Shown: positions 25,202 to 34,534, numbered from the stretch's first letter. The stretch is DNA of 64,000 bases from Hydrogenophaga sp. (GCA_011391495.1 JAABQK010000006.1:54200-118199); one strand, 5' to 3'. The notes: generated by a model not told the origin, from the letters alone. A program made the numbers and translations.

Positions 25202-25906
25202 ATGACGACGATTGAAGGCAATCTTCAACAGCTGCGCCGCCGGATGGCAGCGGCCTGCGTACAGGCGGGCAGGGATGTGCACGCGGTCACGTTGCTGGCG
25301 GTTTCCAAGACCTTCGGGGCCGATGCGGTGGCCGAGGCGCTGGCCGCAGGGCAACACGCCTTTGGCGAGAACTATGTCCAGGAAGGCGTGGACAAGATCC
25401 TGGCGTTGCGCGTGTCGCACCCGGGCTCCGCCATCGAATGGCATTGCATCGGCCCGTTACAGAGCAACAAGACGCGTCTGGTGGCCGAGCACTTTGACTG
25501 GGTGCAGTCGGTGGACCGGCTCAAGATCGCCCAGCGCCTGAGCGAGCAGCGCCCGGCCGGAGCTGCTCCCCTGCAGGTCTGTCTCCAGGTGAACGTGGAC
25601 GGCGGACCGACCAAGTCGGGCGTGACACCGGCCGAACTGCCGGCACTGGCTGTCGCGGTGACGCAACTGCCGAGTCTGAAACTGCGTGGACTGATGTGCA
25701 TTCCCGAGCCCGCGCCAGACTTCGAGGCACAGCGTGCCGTGTTTCTGCAGGCGAAGGCCCTGTTCGACGACTTGAATGTCAGGGGCTTCGGTCTCGACAC
25801 CCTGTCCATGGGCATGAGCGACGACCTGGATGCCGCGGTGGCCGCCGGGTCGACCATGCTGCGCGTGGGCCGGGCGATTTTCGGTAGCCGTGCGGCGCGG
25901 ACCTGA
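25202..25906 (+). CDS. YggS/PLPBP family pyridoxal phosphate homeostasis protein
   Basis: PLP-binding protein of 234 residues with a single TIM-barrel domain related to alanine racemase. The cofactor lysine is in LLAVSKTF (Lys near 36); FGENYVQEG, WHCIGPLQSNK and LSMGMSDDLDAAVAAGSTMLRVG are family signatures. It controls free PLP levels and has no known catalytic activity. The ATG at 25202 is chosen because it gives the family-length start and lies just after the pilT start region. Confidence 0.94.
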   Translation: MTTIEGNLQQLRRRMAAACVQAGRDVHAVTLLAVSKTFGADAVAEALAAGQHAFGENYVQEGVDKILALRVSHPGSAIEWHCIGPLQSNKTRLVAEHFDWVQSVDRLKIAQRLSEQRPAGAAPLQVCLQVNVDGGPTKSGVTPAELPALAVAVTQLPSLKLRGLMCIPEPAPDFEAQRAVFLQAKALFDDLNVRGFGLDTLSMGMSDDLDAAVAAGSTMLRVGRAIFGSRAART

Positions 25907-25912
25907 CGCGGC

Positions 25913-26476
25913 CTATTTTCCGGGCACCTTGATCGGTTTCACCGCGCCGCAGTCGCCGGACAACCACTTGCCTTGACCTTCCATGGTCATCGACTCGGGC
26001 CGACCCTGGCGCGTGCTGTTCATCGCCATTTTCATCGTGTAGGCGGTGTCACCCTTGAAGGTGTAAGTGCCTTCACCGCTGGACGGTGGGTTCTTGCAGA
26101 CGAAGGCCATTTTCAGCATGCTGGCGCTGCGCGAGGTGACCGTGCTCGTGCATTCGCCTTCGTTCTGGCTGGGCAGGTCGTTGCGCGCAGCCATTTCCGG
26201 GGTGATGCAGACCTTCATGGACATGCCGCCCCCGGCGCCCGGCGCAGGCAGCGTCATGCCCTGTTTTCCCATCATGGCTTCCATCTGCTTGCGCTGCGAG
26301 GGCGACATGCCAGCCATCTGCTTCTGCATGTCTGCCATGGCTTGATCCATCTGCGGGTTGCCACCCATCTTGTGCTGAATTTCCCAGAGGCCGGGCTTGG
26401 TGCTCTGGGCGAACGAGCCTGTGGCACAAACGAGCAGGGTGGTGAACAGGGCGGTGGCCGTGGTGGGTTTGAGCAT
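25913..26476 (-). CDS. DUF3617 family exported protein
   Basis: Periplasmic protein of 187 residues. The signal is TATALFTTLLVCATGSFAQ; the mature start STKPGLWEIQHKM is the DUF3617 hallmark. A Met/Gln-rich segment (about residues 45-75) contains MGGNPQMDQAMADMQKQMAG. Six cysteines are present, four of them in the mature second half, where disulfides are likely. The family is common in Proteobacteria and has no assigned function. An AGGAG site precedes the ATG. It converges with yggS, 6 bp apart. Confidence 0.88.
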   Translation of the reverse strand: MLKPTTATALFTTLLVCATGSFAQSTKPGLWEIQHKMGGNPQMDQAMADMQKQMAGMSPSQRKQMEAMMGKQGMTLPAPGAGGGMSMKVCITPEMAARNDLPSQNEGECTSTVTSRSASMLKMAFVCKNPPSSGEGTYTFKGDTAYTMKMAMNSTRQGRPESMTMEGQGKWLSGDCGAVKPIKVPGK

Positions 26477-26526
26477 GGAACAACTCCTGGAAGATGGAAC
26501 CGATTGTGGCGCAGGCGGCTGCCGCA

Positions 26527-27000
26527 TCAAAGCGGCAGCCGGGTGGTGTTCTTCACTTCTTCCATCACCGCATAGGTGCGCGTCTCGCGCACGCCCGGCA
26601 GCTGCCAGAGCACGCTGCCGGCGAAGTCCCGGTAGGCTGCCATGTCGGCCATGCGGGTCTTGAGCAGGTAGTCGAAGCCGCCGGCCACCATGTGGCATTC
26701 CATGATCGCGTCGTGCACCTGCACCGCGGCCTTGAACTGATTGAACACGTTGGGCGTGGTCCGGTCGAGCAGCACCTCCACAAACACCATCATCCCGCGG
26801 CCCAGCTTGAGCGGGTTCAGGCGCGCCTCGTAGCCCAGGATGTAGCCGTCGCGCTGCAGGCGCTGGGTGCGCGCGAGCACCGCGGTGGGCGAGAGCGCCA
26901 CGGCTTCGGCAAGCTTGAGGTTGGCGATGCGCCCATCGGCCTGCAGGACGTTCAGGATGCGCAGGTCGATACGGTCGAGTTCGTGGTTGGTTTCGCTCAT
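26527..27000 (-). CDS. Lrp/AsnC family regulator, probably of putA
   Basis: DNA-binding protein of 157 residues. A winged helix-turn-helix (ILNVLQADGRIANLKLAEAVALSPTAV) is at the N-terminus, and a RAM/AsnC ligand-binding domain follows with MVAGGFDYLLKTRMADMAAY. It is transcribed divergently from the proline-catabolic putA with 105 bp between starts. Lrp-type activators (PutR, PrtR) next to putA respond to proline in several Proteobacteria, so a role as proline-responsive activator is likely. This is consistent with PutA lacking its own DNA-binding domain. Confidence 0.9.
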   Translation of the reverse strand: MSETNHELDRIDLRILNVLQADGRIANLKLAEAVALSPTAVLARTQRLQRDGYILGYEARLNPLKLGRGMMVFVEVLLDRTTPNVFNQFKAAVQVHDAIMECHMVAGGFDYLLKTRMADMAAYRDFAGSVLWQLPGVRETRTYAVMEEVKNTTRLPL

Positions 27001-27105
27001 GACTGGTGAATTATCCGGTGAAAGACCAAAAAACAAACAAAAATGCACCAGATGGATCGGCACCATTGCGGGATCCACCAACCGATCCGCGTTCCGGAGA
27101 CACCC
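27001..27105. promoter_or_regulatory. divergent lrp-like/putA control region
   Basis: This gap contains an A-rich tract (27023-27044, AAAGACC then AAAAAACAAAC) unlike the GC-rich surroundings, which fits the bendable sites that Lrp-type proteins use. A GGAG ribosome site at 27096-27099 precedes the putA ATG. I cannot place -35 and -10 boxes with confidence. Confidence 0.45.
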
Positions 27106-30078
27106 ATGCCCCGCACCACCGACCGCCTGCCTTCGCCCTACCGGCCCGAGACCGCCATCGTCGCCCAGCGCCTGGCCGCGCTGCAGGGCGCGCTGGACTG
27201 GGCCGCTGCGGCCACGGTGGCCGCGCCCTGGGTGCGCGCCGTGCGCGAGAACCCGCCGCCGTTCTGGGCCATGGAAAGCCTGCTCAAGGAATATCCGATC
27301 TCCAGCGCCGAAGGCCTGGCCCTGATGCGGCTGGCCGAGGCGCTGCTGCGCGTGCCGGACGCCGAGACGGCGATTGCGCTCACGGCCGACCAGCTGGGCC
27401 GGGCCGACTTCGACGGTGCGGCCGATTCGACGCTGGCGCGGCTGTCGTCCACCGCCATCGCCATGTCCAAACACTTCCTACCAGGCGCGGGCCAGGAGCC
27501 AGGCCTGATGGCCAAGCTCGGCGCCAAGACCGTGGTAGCCGCCACGCTGCGCGCGGTGCAACTGCTCGGCCGCCAGTTCGTGCTGGGCCAGACGATCGAA
27601 GAAGGCATGAAGGAAGCCGCGTCTGCGCGCAAGAAGCTGGACCAGCTGCGCTTCAGCTTCGACATGCTGGGCGAGGGTGCGCGCACCGACGCGGACGCAC
27701 TGCGTTACCAGTCAAGCTATGAAGGCGCCATCGCCGCCATTGCGCGCACGGCCGACCCCAAACGTGTGCCCGCGCACAACGACGGCATCTCCATCAAGCT
27801 CAGTGCCCTGCACCCGCGTTACGAAGACGTGCAACACGAGCGCGTGATGGAAGAGCTGGTGCCACGCGTGTGGACACTGTGCCGAGCCGCAGCGGCGGCC
27901 AACCTCAACCTGACCATCGACGCCGAAGAGGTGGACCGGCTCGAACTCTCGCTCGACGTGTTCGAAGCGCTGGCGCAGCTGGTGGCAGAACACTGCCCGC
28001 AGTGGGCCGGCCTGGGCCTGGCGATGCAGGCCTACCAGAGCCGCGCCGTGGAGCTGATCGAACACGTGGCCGCGCTGGCCCGCCAGTACAAGATCAAATT
28101 CATGTGCCGCCTGGTCAAGGGCGCCTACTGGGACGCCGAGATAAAGCGTGCGCAGGAGCAGGGGCTGCCGACCTATCCCGTATTCACCCACAAGCACCAC
28201 ACCGACGTGAGCTACCTCGCCTGCGCGCGCGCGCTGCTGGACGCGCCCGATGCGATCTTTCCCCAGTTCGCCACGCACAACGCCGCCACCATTTCCGCCA
28301 TCCTGCAGATGGCGTCACGCCACGGCGTGCCGTTTGAACTGCAGCGCCTGCATGGCATGGGCGAAGGCATCTACCGCGAGGTGCTGAAGAACCCGCTGGT
28401 GGCCTGCCGCGTCTATGCCCCGGTGGGCGCGCACCGGGACCTGCTCGCCTACCTGGTGCGGCGTCTGCTGGAGAACGGCGCCAACTCGTCTTTCGTGCAC
28501 CAGCTGGCCGACGAGTCGGTCGGCATGGACGAGCTGCTCATCTCGCCGCTGCGCCTGGAGCCGCAACCTTCGCTGCCGCTTCCGGCCGACCTGTACGGCG
28601 CGAAGCGCGCCAACAGCCAGGGCCTGGATCTTGCGGTGGCCTCGATGCGCGAGCCGTTGCTGGCCGCGCTCGCCAGCACGTTGGTGCCCGTGATCCCGGA
28701 GGCCAGCACCGCCGAGACCGAGGCCGCGTGCGCCAAAGCCATGGCCGCCTTCGCCGGCTGGAACCACACCCCGGTGGCCGAACGCGCGGCCACCTTGCGC
28801 CGCGCTGCCGATGCGCTGCAGCAGCAGCTGCCGCGCTTCTGCGCCCTGCTGGTGAAAGAGGCGCACAAGACCTGGGGCGACGCGGTGTCCGAGGTGCGCG
28901 AGGCGGTGGACTTCCTGCGCTTCTACGCTGTTGAGGCCGAACGCGTGATGGCGCCGCAATCCCTGCCCGGCCCCACAGGCGAGAGCAACACGTTGCGCCT
29001 GGAAGGTCGCGGGGCCTGGGTCTGCATCAGCCCCTGGAACTTCCCGCTCGCCATCTTCATGGGCCAGGTCGCCGCAGCGCTGGCCACTGGCAACACGGTG
29101 CTGGCCAAACCCGCCGAACAGACCCCGGCCGTGGCGTTCGAAGCGGTGAGGCTGCTGCACGCTGCGGGTGTGCCGGCGAACGCTGTGCAGCTGCTGCACG
29201 GCCCGGGCGACACCGTGGGCGCTTCGCTGGTGGCGCAAGCGGGCATCGCGGGTGTGGTGTTCACAGGCTCCACCCAGGTGGCCAAGATCATCCAGCGCGC
29301 GCTGGCCGCGAAGGACGGTGCCATCGTGCCACTGATCGCCGAGACCGGCGGCATCAACGCCATGCTGGTGGACAGCACCGCCCTGCCCGAGCAGGTGGCT
29401 GACGCCGTGGTGCAGAGCGCGTTCCGCAGCGCCGGCCAGCGCTGCTCGGCGCTGCGCCTGCTGTGCCTGCACGAAGGCATTGCAGATCATGTGATTCAGA
29501 TGATCCAGGGCGCGGCCAAAGAACTGGTGACCGGCAACCCGGCCGATCTGGCGACCGACCTCGGCCCGGTCATCGACGCCGAGGCCTTTGACGGCATCGG
29601 TCGCCACCTGCAGCGTTTGCACGCCGAGGCCAAGCCTTTGCTGCCCGCTGCCACACCGTCCTCCGATACACGCCACCTGATCCCGCCGCAGATGTTCGAG
29701 GTGAACGCCATCGCCGACATGAAGGACGAGATCTTCGGCCCGGTGCTGCAGGTGGTGCGCTGGGGCGGCGACCCGATGGAGGTGATCCGCCAGATCAACG
29801 CGCTGGGCTACGGCCTCACGCTCGGCATCCAGACACGCATCGACAGCCGCGCCCAGGCGCTGGCCACCGCCGCGCGCGTGGGCAACGTCTACGTCAACCG
29901 CAACATGATCGGCGCCGTGGTCGGCGTGCAGCCCTTCGGCGGCGAAGGCCTCAGCGGTACCGGTCCGAAAGCGGGCGGGCCGAACTACCTGCTGCGTTTC
30001 TGCGCCGAGCAGACCCTGACCATCAACACCACCGCAGCGGGCGGCAACGTGGCGCTGTTCGCCGGGTCTGGGCCATGA
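27106..30078 (+). CDS. putA: bifunctional proline dehydrogenase / L-glutamate gamma-semialdehyde dehydrogenase
   Basis: PutA of 990 residues, the short bifunctional type without the N-terminal ribbon-helix-helix repressor or the C-terminal extension. The FAD-dependent proline dehydrogenase domain (about 80-470) oxidises proline to P5C (motifs GISIKLSALHPRYE, CRLVKGAYWDAEIK, YAPVGAHRDLLAYLVRRLLENG). The NAD-dependent aldehyde dehydrogenase domain (about 530-980) makes glutamate, with the catalytic Cys in AGQRCSALR (near 780) and Glu in IAETGGINAM. The ATG at 27106 has a GGAG site; an upstream ATG in the same frame (27043) falls in the divergent control region and is less likely. Confidence 0.96.
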   Translation: MPRTTDRLPSPYRPETAIVAQRLAALQGALDWAAAATVAAPWVRAVRENPPPFWAMESLLKEYPISSAEGLALMRLAEALLRVPDAETAIALTADQLGRADFDGAADSTLARLSSTAIAMSKHFLPGAGQEPGLMAKLGAKTVVAATLRAVQLLGRQFVLGQTIEEGMKEAASARKKLDQLRFSFDMLGEGARTDADALRYQSSYEGAIAAIARTADPKRVPAHNDGISIKLSALHPRYEDVQHERVMEELVPRVWTLCRAAAAANLNLTIDAEEVDRLELSLDVFEALAQLVAEHCPQWAGLGLAMQAYQSRAVELIEHVAALARQYKIKFMCRLVKGAYWDAEIKRAQEQGLPTYPVFTHKHHTDVSYLACARALLDAPDAIFPQFATHNAATISAILQMASRHGVPFELQRLHGMGEGIYREVLKNPLVACRVYAPVGAHRDLLAYLVRRLLENGANSSFVHQLADESVGMDELLISPLRLEPQPSLPLPADLYGAKRANSQGLDLAVASMREPLLAALASTLVPVIPEASTAETEAACAKAMAAFAGWNHTPVAERAATLRRAADALQQQLPRFCALLVKEAHKTWGDAVSEVREAVDFLRFYAVEAERVMAPQSLPGPTGESNTLRLEGRGAWVCISPWNFPLAIFMGQVAAALATGNTVLAKPAEQTPAVAFEAVRLLHAAGVPANAVQLLHGPGDTVGASLVAQAGIAGVVFTGSTQVAKIIQRALAAKDGAIVPLIAETGGINAMLVDSTALPEQVADAVVQSAFRSAGQRCSALRLLCLHEGIADHVIQMIQGAAKELVTGNPADLATDLGPVIDAEAFDGIGRHLQRLHAEAKPLLPAATPSSDTRHLIPPQMFEVNAIADMKDEIFGPVLQVVRWGGDPMEVIRQINALGYGLTLGIQTRIDSRAQALATAARVGNVYVNRNMIGAVVGVQPFGGEGLSGTGPKAGGPNYLLRFCAEQTLTINTTAAGGNVALFAGSGP

Positions 30079-30118
30079 GCCGGATCACGCCACCGGGCCA
30101 TGGCATGGTGCCGGGCAT

Positions 30119-33097
30119 TCAGGCGAGCACCATCATGCCCGCGGACGGGTTGCGCAGGAAGGCGTCCAGGGTTTCGATGGGCAGGGGCGGCGCGAACAGG
30201 TACCCCTGAAACTGGTCACAGCCCTGGTAGGCCAGGAAATCCCGCTGTTCATGGGTTTCCACGCCCTCGGCCACCACCTGCAGGCTCAGGCTTTGGGCCA
30301 GCGCAATGATGGCGCGCGAGATCGCCGCGTCGTTCGGGTCGGTGAGCACGTCCGCCACAAAACCCTTGTCGATCTTGAGCTGGTCGAGCGGCAGGCGCTT
30401 GAGGCAGGACAGCGACGAGTAGCCGACGCCAAAGTCGTCCAGCGACAGCGTCACGCCCAGTGCCTTGAGCATGCCCATCTTCTCGATCGTGATCTCCATG
30501 CGGTCGGCCAGCAGGCTTTCGGTCAGCTCCAGCTTGAGCTTGTGTGGGCGGATGCCCGTGCGCGCGATCGCTGCCATCACCATGTCCACAAAATTCGGGT
30601 GGCGGAACTGGTGCACGCTCACGTTCACCGCGATGCTCAGGCTGGCCGTGCCTGGCCAGTCGCCCCAGGCAGCCAGCTGTTCGCAGGCCGTTTCCAGCAC
30701 CCACTGACCCAGCGGCAGGATGAGTCCGGTGTCCTCGGCCACGGGAATGAAGTCGGCGGGCCGGATCAGGCCCTTGATCGGGTGCTGCCAGCGCACCAGC
30801 GCTTCCACGCCGCTGATCACGCCCTGCCGGTCGACCTGCGGCTGGTAGTGCACCACGAACTGCTGCTCGCGCAGCGCGACCCGCAGGTCTGCACTGATGG
30901 TGGCGTTGCTCGTCATCGTGGCCTGCATGGCGGGGTCAAAGAAGCACAGGGTGTTGCGCCCCAGACTCTTGGCCTGGTACATCGCCAGGTCGGCCTGCTT
31001 GAGCAGTTCGCCGGCATCGTTCTGCTCGCCGTTGAAGGGGGTGACGCCAATGCTGGGCGTGGCGAAGTGCTGGTGGTCTGCGATCTGGAACGGCTCGCGC
31101 AGCATGTTCAACACCTTTTCGGCCAGCGCGCGCGATTTGTAGGCCGCGGCGGCAGCGTCCGTGCTGAGGTCGTCGACCATGATCACGAACTCGTCACCGC
31201 CCAGCCGCGCCACGAGGTCGGTCTTGCGCACGCTCTGGGTCAGGCGAGCGGCCACTTTCTGCAGCAGCTGATCGCCCATGTGGTGGCCCAATGTGTCGTT
31301 CAGGATCTTGAAGTTGTCCAGGTCGATGAACATCAGCGCGCCGTGCTGGCCCGAGCGTGCACTTTGTGCCAGCGCCAGCTGCAGCCGGTCCAGCAGCAGC
31401 TGGCGGTTGGGCAGGTCGGTGAGTGGGTCGTACAAGGCCATGTGGCGGATCATGTCTTCGGCGGTCTTGCGCTGCGTGATGTCGCGTCCCACTGCCACCC
31501 AGTGCGTGATCTCCTCGGCAGTGGCCTGCACCGCCACGATCTCCAGCTCGACCCAGAAAGCCTTGCCGTTCTTGTGGTGCACCATCAGCTCGGTTCGGGC
31601 CTGCCACTTCTGGCGCAGCCCAAGCGCCGTTTCGCTCAGTCTGGCCGTTGCGGGGTTGTTGTCCAGCAGCATGCGTGGCGTCTGCCCCAGCACCTCGGCC
31701 CGTGTGTAGCCGGTCTGCTGCTCGAAGGCGTCGTTGACAAACACGATGTGGGGTTCCTGATCGGCGTCTCCGCCGGCTTCGGCGATCACCACGATGTCGT
31801 TGAGCCTCGCCACACTGGTTTCCAGCAGCATCAGCTGTTCCTGCGAGCGGCGGCGCTCGGTGACGTCGCGGAAGTACACCGCCAACCCCTCGGCGAACGG
31901 GTAAGCGCGCACTTCCAGCCACTTGCCCAGCGACGGGAAGTAGTCCTCCAGCTCCACGCGGCGGTTGGTTTTCAAGGCTTTGTCGAGCTGGTCTTGCAGG
32001 CGCTGCGCCAGTCCCTCGCCAAAGTCGTGCCAGAGCGCCAGCCCCAGCAGATCGGCCGTGGTCTTCTGAAGCAGCCGCTCGCTCTCCTGGTTGAGGTAGG
32101 TGAAACAGCACTGGCGGTCGAGTGTGACAAAGGCCTCCGTGATGCTGGCCAGTGTGGTGGTCAGGCGCATGGCCAGGCGCAGGGTTTCCTGCTGCGCCTG
32201 CTTTTGTGCGGAAATGTCCTGCACCGCGCCCTGGATGCGCAGGATGTGGCCGCTTGGGTCCTGTACCGCAGTGCCGACCGTCCGCACCCATTTGGGTGCT
32301 GCGTTGACCATCAGAACCTGGATTTCCTCGTCGAAGGCGTCGCCGGCCTGCGCGCAGCGCTGCAGACGCAGGCTGATGCCGCTGCGCCACTCGGGCGCAT
32401 ACCGCAGGACCATGGAGGCCAGATCGCTGATGCGCTCGCCAGCCTGCAATCCGAGGATGCTGGCGAACTCTTCCGAGTGCTGCAGCCGCCCGGTGTCCAG
32501 TTCGATGGACCAGCTGCCGACGCCGGCGGTGTGTTCTGTCAGGTTCAGCCGACTTTCACTTTCGCTCAGCATGTGGATGCTGTTTTGTTCGCATTCCTGG
32601 CGCAGTCGATACAGCATCAGGACGTCGGCTGCATGGCGTGTCATGGCCCGCAGGCCTGGCGGGGTGGCATGAGAGGGCTCCCGGGTCGCGTCATCGAGCA
32701 GGACGAGGCGGGCGGAGGGCTGGTCCGGTCCCACGGGCAGGCGCAGCACCTGGCAGAAGCGGAAATGGGGCGCACCCTGAACCCAGGGATGGGCCGAGAG
32801 GGCCGGATGGCCGGCAAGGTCCAGCGTGCAGGCTGCGTTCCCGGGATATTCCAGGGCATGCAAGGCGAAGGCCGCTGCACTTTCGCACGCCGGCTGTTGC
32901 AGACCGTGCGAACCCTGCATCACCCAGCCGCCCGGTGCTTCCTCCAGCAGCAGCACACAGGCAACCCCGGCCAGGTGGGCCGCGAGTTCTGCGACGCAGT
33001 TCAGCGCCTCAGCGGGGTGCCGGACTGCGTTGGTGCCGGCCGGGCTGGCGAACGCCATGGCGGAAGCAGGAAGGGTGGAGTCGGATCCGTCAAGCAT
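30119..33097 (-). CDS. PAS-GGDEF-EAL cyclic-di-GMP signalling protein
   Basis: Cytoplasmic signalling protein of 992 residues from the ATG at 33097. An N-terminal GAF-like region (about 10-160) is followed by three PAS domains (about 180-300, 310-430, 440-560), then a GGDEF domain with an intact RLGGDEF A-site near residue 634, and an EAL domain with EALVRW near 764 and DDFGVGYSSLS. Both diguanylate cyclase and phosphodiesterase motifs look intact, so either activity is possible. No membrane span is seen. The start is ambiguous: AGGAG 11 bp upstream favours 33097; an ATG at 33151 adds 18 residues but lacks a ribosome site. Confidence 0.92.
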   Translation of the reverse strand: MLDGSDSTLPASAMAFASPAGTNAVRHPAEALNCVAELAAHLAGVACVLLLEEAPGGWVMQGSHGLQQPACESAAAFALHALEYPGNAACTLDLAGHPALSAHPWVQGAPHFRFCQVLRLPVGPDQPSARLVLLDDATREPSHATPPGLRAMTRHAADVLMLYRLRQECEQNSIHMLSESESRLNLTEHTAGVGSWSIELDTGRLQHSEEFASILGLQAGERISDLASMVLRYAPEWRSGISLRLQRCAQAGDAFDEEIQVLMVNAAPKWVRTVGTAVQDPSGHILRIQGAVQDISAQKQAQQETLRLAMRLTTTLASITEAFVTLDRQCCFTYLNQESERLLQKTTADLLGLALWHDFGEGLAQRLQDQLDKALKTNRRVELEDYFPSLGKWLEVRAYPFAEGLAVYFRDVTERRRSQEQLMLLETSVARLNDIVVIAEAGGDADQEPHIVFVNDAFEQQTGYTRAEVLGQTPRMLLDNNPATARLSETALGLRQKWQARTELMVHHKNGKAFWVELEIVAVQATAEEITHWVAVGRDITQRKTAEDMIRHMALYDPLTDLPNRQLLLDRLQLALAQSARSGQHGALMFIDLDNFKILNDTLGHHMGDQLLQKVAARLTQSVRKTDLVARLGGDEFVIMVDDLSTDAAAAAYKSRALAEKVLNMLREPFQIADHQHFATPSIGVTPFNGEQNDAGELLKQADLAMYQAKSLGRNTLCFFDPAMQATMTSNATISADLRVALREQQFVVHYQPQVDRQGVISGVEALVRWQHPIKGLIRPADFIPVAEDTGLILPLGQWVLETACEQLAAWGDWPGTASLSIAVNVSVHQFRHPNFVDMVMAAIARTGIRPHKLKLELTESLLADRMEITIEKMGMLKALGVTLSLDDFGVGYSSLSCLKRLPLDQLKIDKGFVADVLTDPNDAAISRAIIALAQSLSLQVVAEGVETHEQRDFLAYQGCDQFQGYLFAPPLPIETLDAFLRNPSAGMMVLA

Positions 33098-33226
33098 GGT
33101 GTTCAGGGCTCCTGTCGGGCGGGCTTCCGAGCATACAGAGGGCGTTGCCATACCGGGCGATGAATTGGGCCGCCAAGGTGTGACGCTTTTCCGGCAGGAA
33201 GTGGACAGACGGGGTGGCAGAGGGTA

Positions 33227-33270
33227 ATTTGTAACAAATATGTTAATTTCGACGGCTTCTGCTCTAAGAT
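33227..33270 (+). promoter_or_regulatory. AT-rich promoter-like region with inverted repeat
   Basis: In the 266-bp divergent gap there is a sharply AT-rich patch. It holds the inverted repeat ATTTGT-A-ACAAAT (33227-33239), then TTAATT (33243-33248), 16 bp, and a -10-like TAAGAT (33265-33270). It points toward the small gene at 33364. Nothing else is apparent in the gap. Confidence 0.4.
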
Positions 33271-33363
33271 CTTGCGTAACATGTATTTACAGATTCTGAT
33301 GGTTCCTCACGCGTTCGCCCTGGGTCGGGTGGGGTGCCTGCCAGATATTCCTGGGAGTTCAAC

Positions 33364-33672
33364 GTGAGCGCACTTGCAGAATTGCGGCGGCACAGCGATG
33401 TGACCAGCCTGAAGTCCGCGCTGCATCAGCTGTGCAGTGAGTTCGGTCGCATCACGCGACTGGACATCCTCACGGCCATGCATGAAGGCACCAAACAGGC
33501 GATCTGCTTTTTGCGCATGGAGCGCCCCGAACAGGAGCAGCAACTGATGAAGACACTCGGGGTGGGGCGTTTTGGTGGCGAGGTCGTGTTTGTGCTGAAC
33601 CTGAGCGTGCCGGTGACCTCTGAAGACCATGGCCCGTCTTCGCAGTGGGCCGACTCCGACCTGTACGAATAA
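33364..33672 (+). CDS. small conserved-looking hypothetical protein
   Basis: Soluble protein of 102 residues starting at a GTG with a GGGAG site 7 bases upstream; the frame also extends to a GTG-type start at 33334. The sequence has a compact alpha/beta pattern (SLKSALHQLCSEFG, ITRLDILTAMHEG, QAICFLRM, QLMKTLG, GEVVFVLNLSV). The order and the FGRITRLDIL and AICFLRM strands recall an RNA-recognition-like ferredoxin fold, but no RNP motif can be defended. It stands alone between two signalling loci and is followed by two inverted repeats. Confidence 0.6.
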   Translation: MSALAELRRHSDVTSLKSALHQLCSEFGRITRLDILTAMHEGTKQAICFLRMERPEQEQQLMKTLGVGRFGGEVVFVLNLSVPVTSEDHGPSSQWADSDLYE

Positions 33673-33713
33673 GCGCGTTGTGCCGCGTTCGCAGGGATTG
33701 TCACTGGCATCCC

Positions 33714-33762
33714 CAGGTAGGCGAAATACCTGAGCTGTCGCCCGATGGGTCCATAGGCGACA
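33714..33762. repeat. two consecutive perfect inverted repeats in a 376-bp gene-free gap
   Basis: CAGGTA (33714-33719) pairs with TACCTG (33727-33732) over a 7-base loop, and TGTCGCC (33736-33742) pairs with GGCGACA (33756-33762) over 13 bases. They lie 41 bp after the small gene's stop. There is no T-run after either, so they look more like operators or RNA hairpins than a classical terminator. The rest of the gap (33763-34048) shows no convincing gene; short open frames there have no ribosome sites or family-like sequence. Confidence 0.5.
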
Positions 33763-34048
33763 AACTCGCATACAACATCAACGCATGGAGAACATGCGCT
33801 TCAACCTTCAATCGCGCAGTGGCACGCAGGCGACGAAGCCCGTCCACATGCAGGAGGTCAGTCGCCAGCCGCACGCTGGGTCATCGCACGGCGCGCGAGA
33901 ACACGAAGCCCGGCGGGACGAGGGCGGTTGCATGGAGTACGGAGCACTGACCACCCACTTGTGCGATACCCACGTACAGCGGAGCGCTGCCGCGCGGTTG
34001 ATTGGCGCCCGGTGAGCAGCGCGAAGCGTCTCACCAAAGGGGGCTGGC

Positions 34049-34534
34049 TTACATCAGTTCGCCAAAGCTGGACGTCCGCGCAAATGCGCTGGGGGCTTGA
34101 GGCGCAGTCTGGTTGATATTGATCCAGAACTCACAGACGTGCTTCATGGCGCTGAGAAACTGCGAAAACTCGGTGGGCTTGGCAATATAGGCGTTTGTAC
34201 CGGCTTCGTAGGCACGCAGCAGATCGCTTGGCTCGGTAGAGGAGGTCAGCACCACCACCGGGATGTTGTGCAGTTGTTCCGAACCCTTGATTTCCTTCAG
34301 CACGCCAATACCATCCAGCAAGGGCATCTTCAGGTCCAGCAACACCAGAACCGGGTTGCCACCCGGACGGTCGGCGAAGCCATCGCGGCGGTAGAGGTAG
34401 TCCAGCGCCTGCATGCCGTCGGACACATGGGTGACTCTGCCGTCCAGGCCGTGACGGGCCAGCGCAAGCCGCGTCAACTCAGCGTCGTCGGGGTTGTCCT
34501 CAACCAAGAGGATGGCGTCAGCGTTCTTGTTCAT
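34049..34534 (-). CDS. single-domain response regulator (Rcp1/CheY-like)
   Basis: Receiver-only protein of 161 residues. The acidic pocket is in LLVEDNPDDAE, the phospho-acceptor Asp is in VLLDLKMP (near 67), the Thr/Ser switch is in VVLTSS and the Lys is in YIAKPTEF. This is the cyanobacterial Rcp1-like subgroup typically paired with phytochrome-like kinases. Its start overlaps the stop of the upstream PAS kinase by 4 bp, so it is almost surely that kinase's partner. With no output domain, it probably acts by protein contact or phosphotransfer. Confidence 0.94.
   Translation of the reverse strand: MNKNADAILLVEDNPDDAELTRLALARHGLDGRVTHVSDGMQALDYLYRRDGFADRPGGNPVLVLLDLKMPLLDGIGVLKEIKGSEQLHNIPVVVLTSSTEPSDLLRAYEAGTNAYIAKPTEFSQFLSAMKHVCEFWININQTAPQAPSAFARTSSFGELM

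Noticed and set aside
33785..34015. 76-codon open frame in the gene-free gap
   Set aside because: No ribosome binding site, atypical composition (polar, His/Arg/Ser-rich), no family resemblance.
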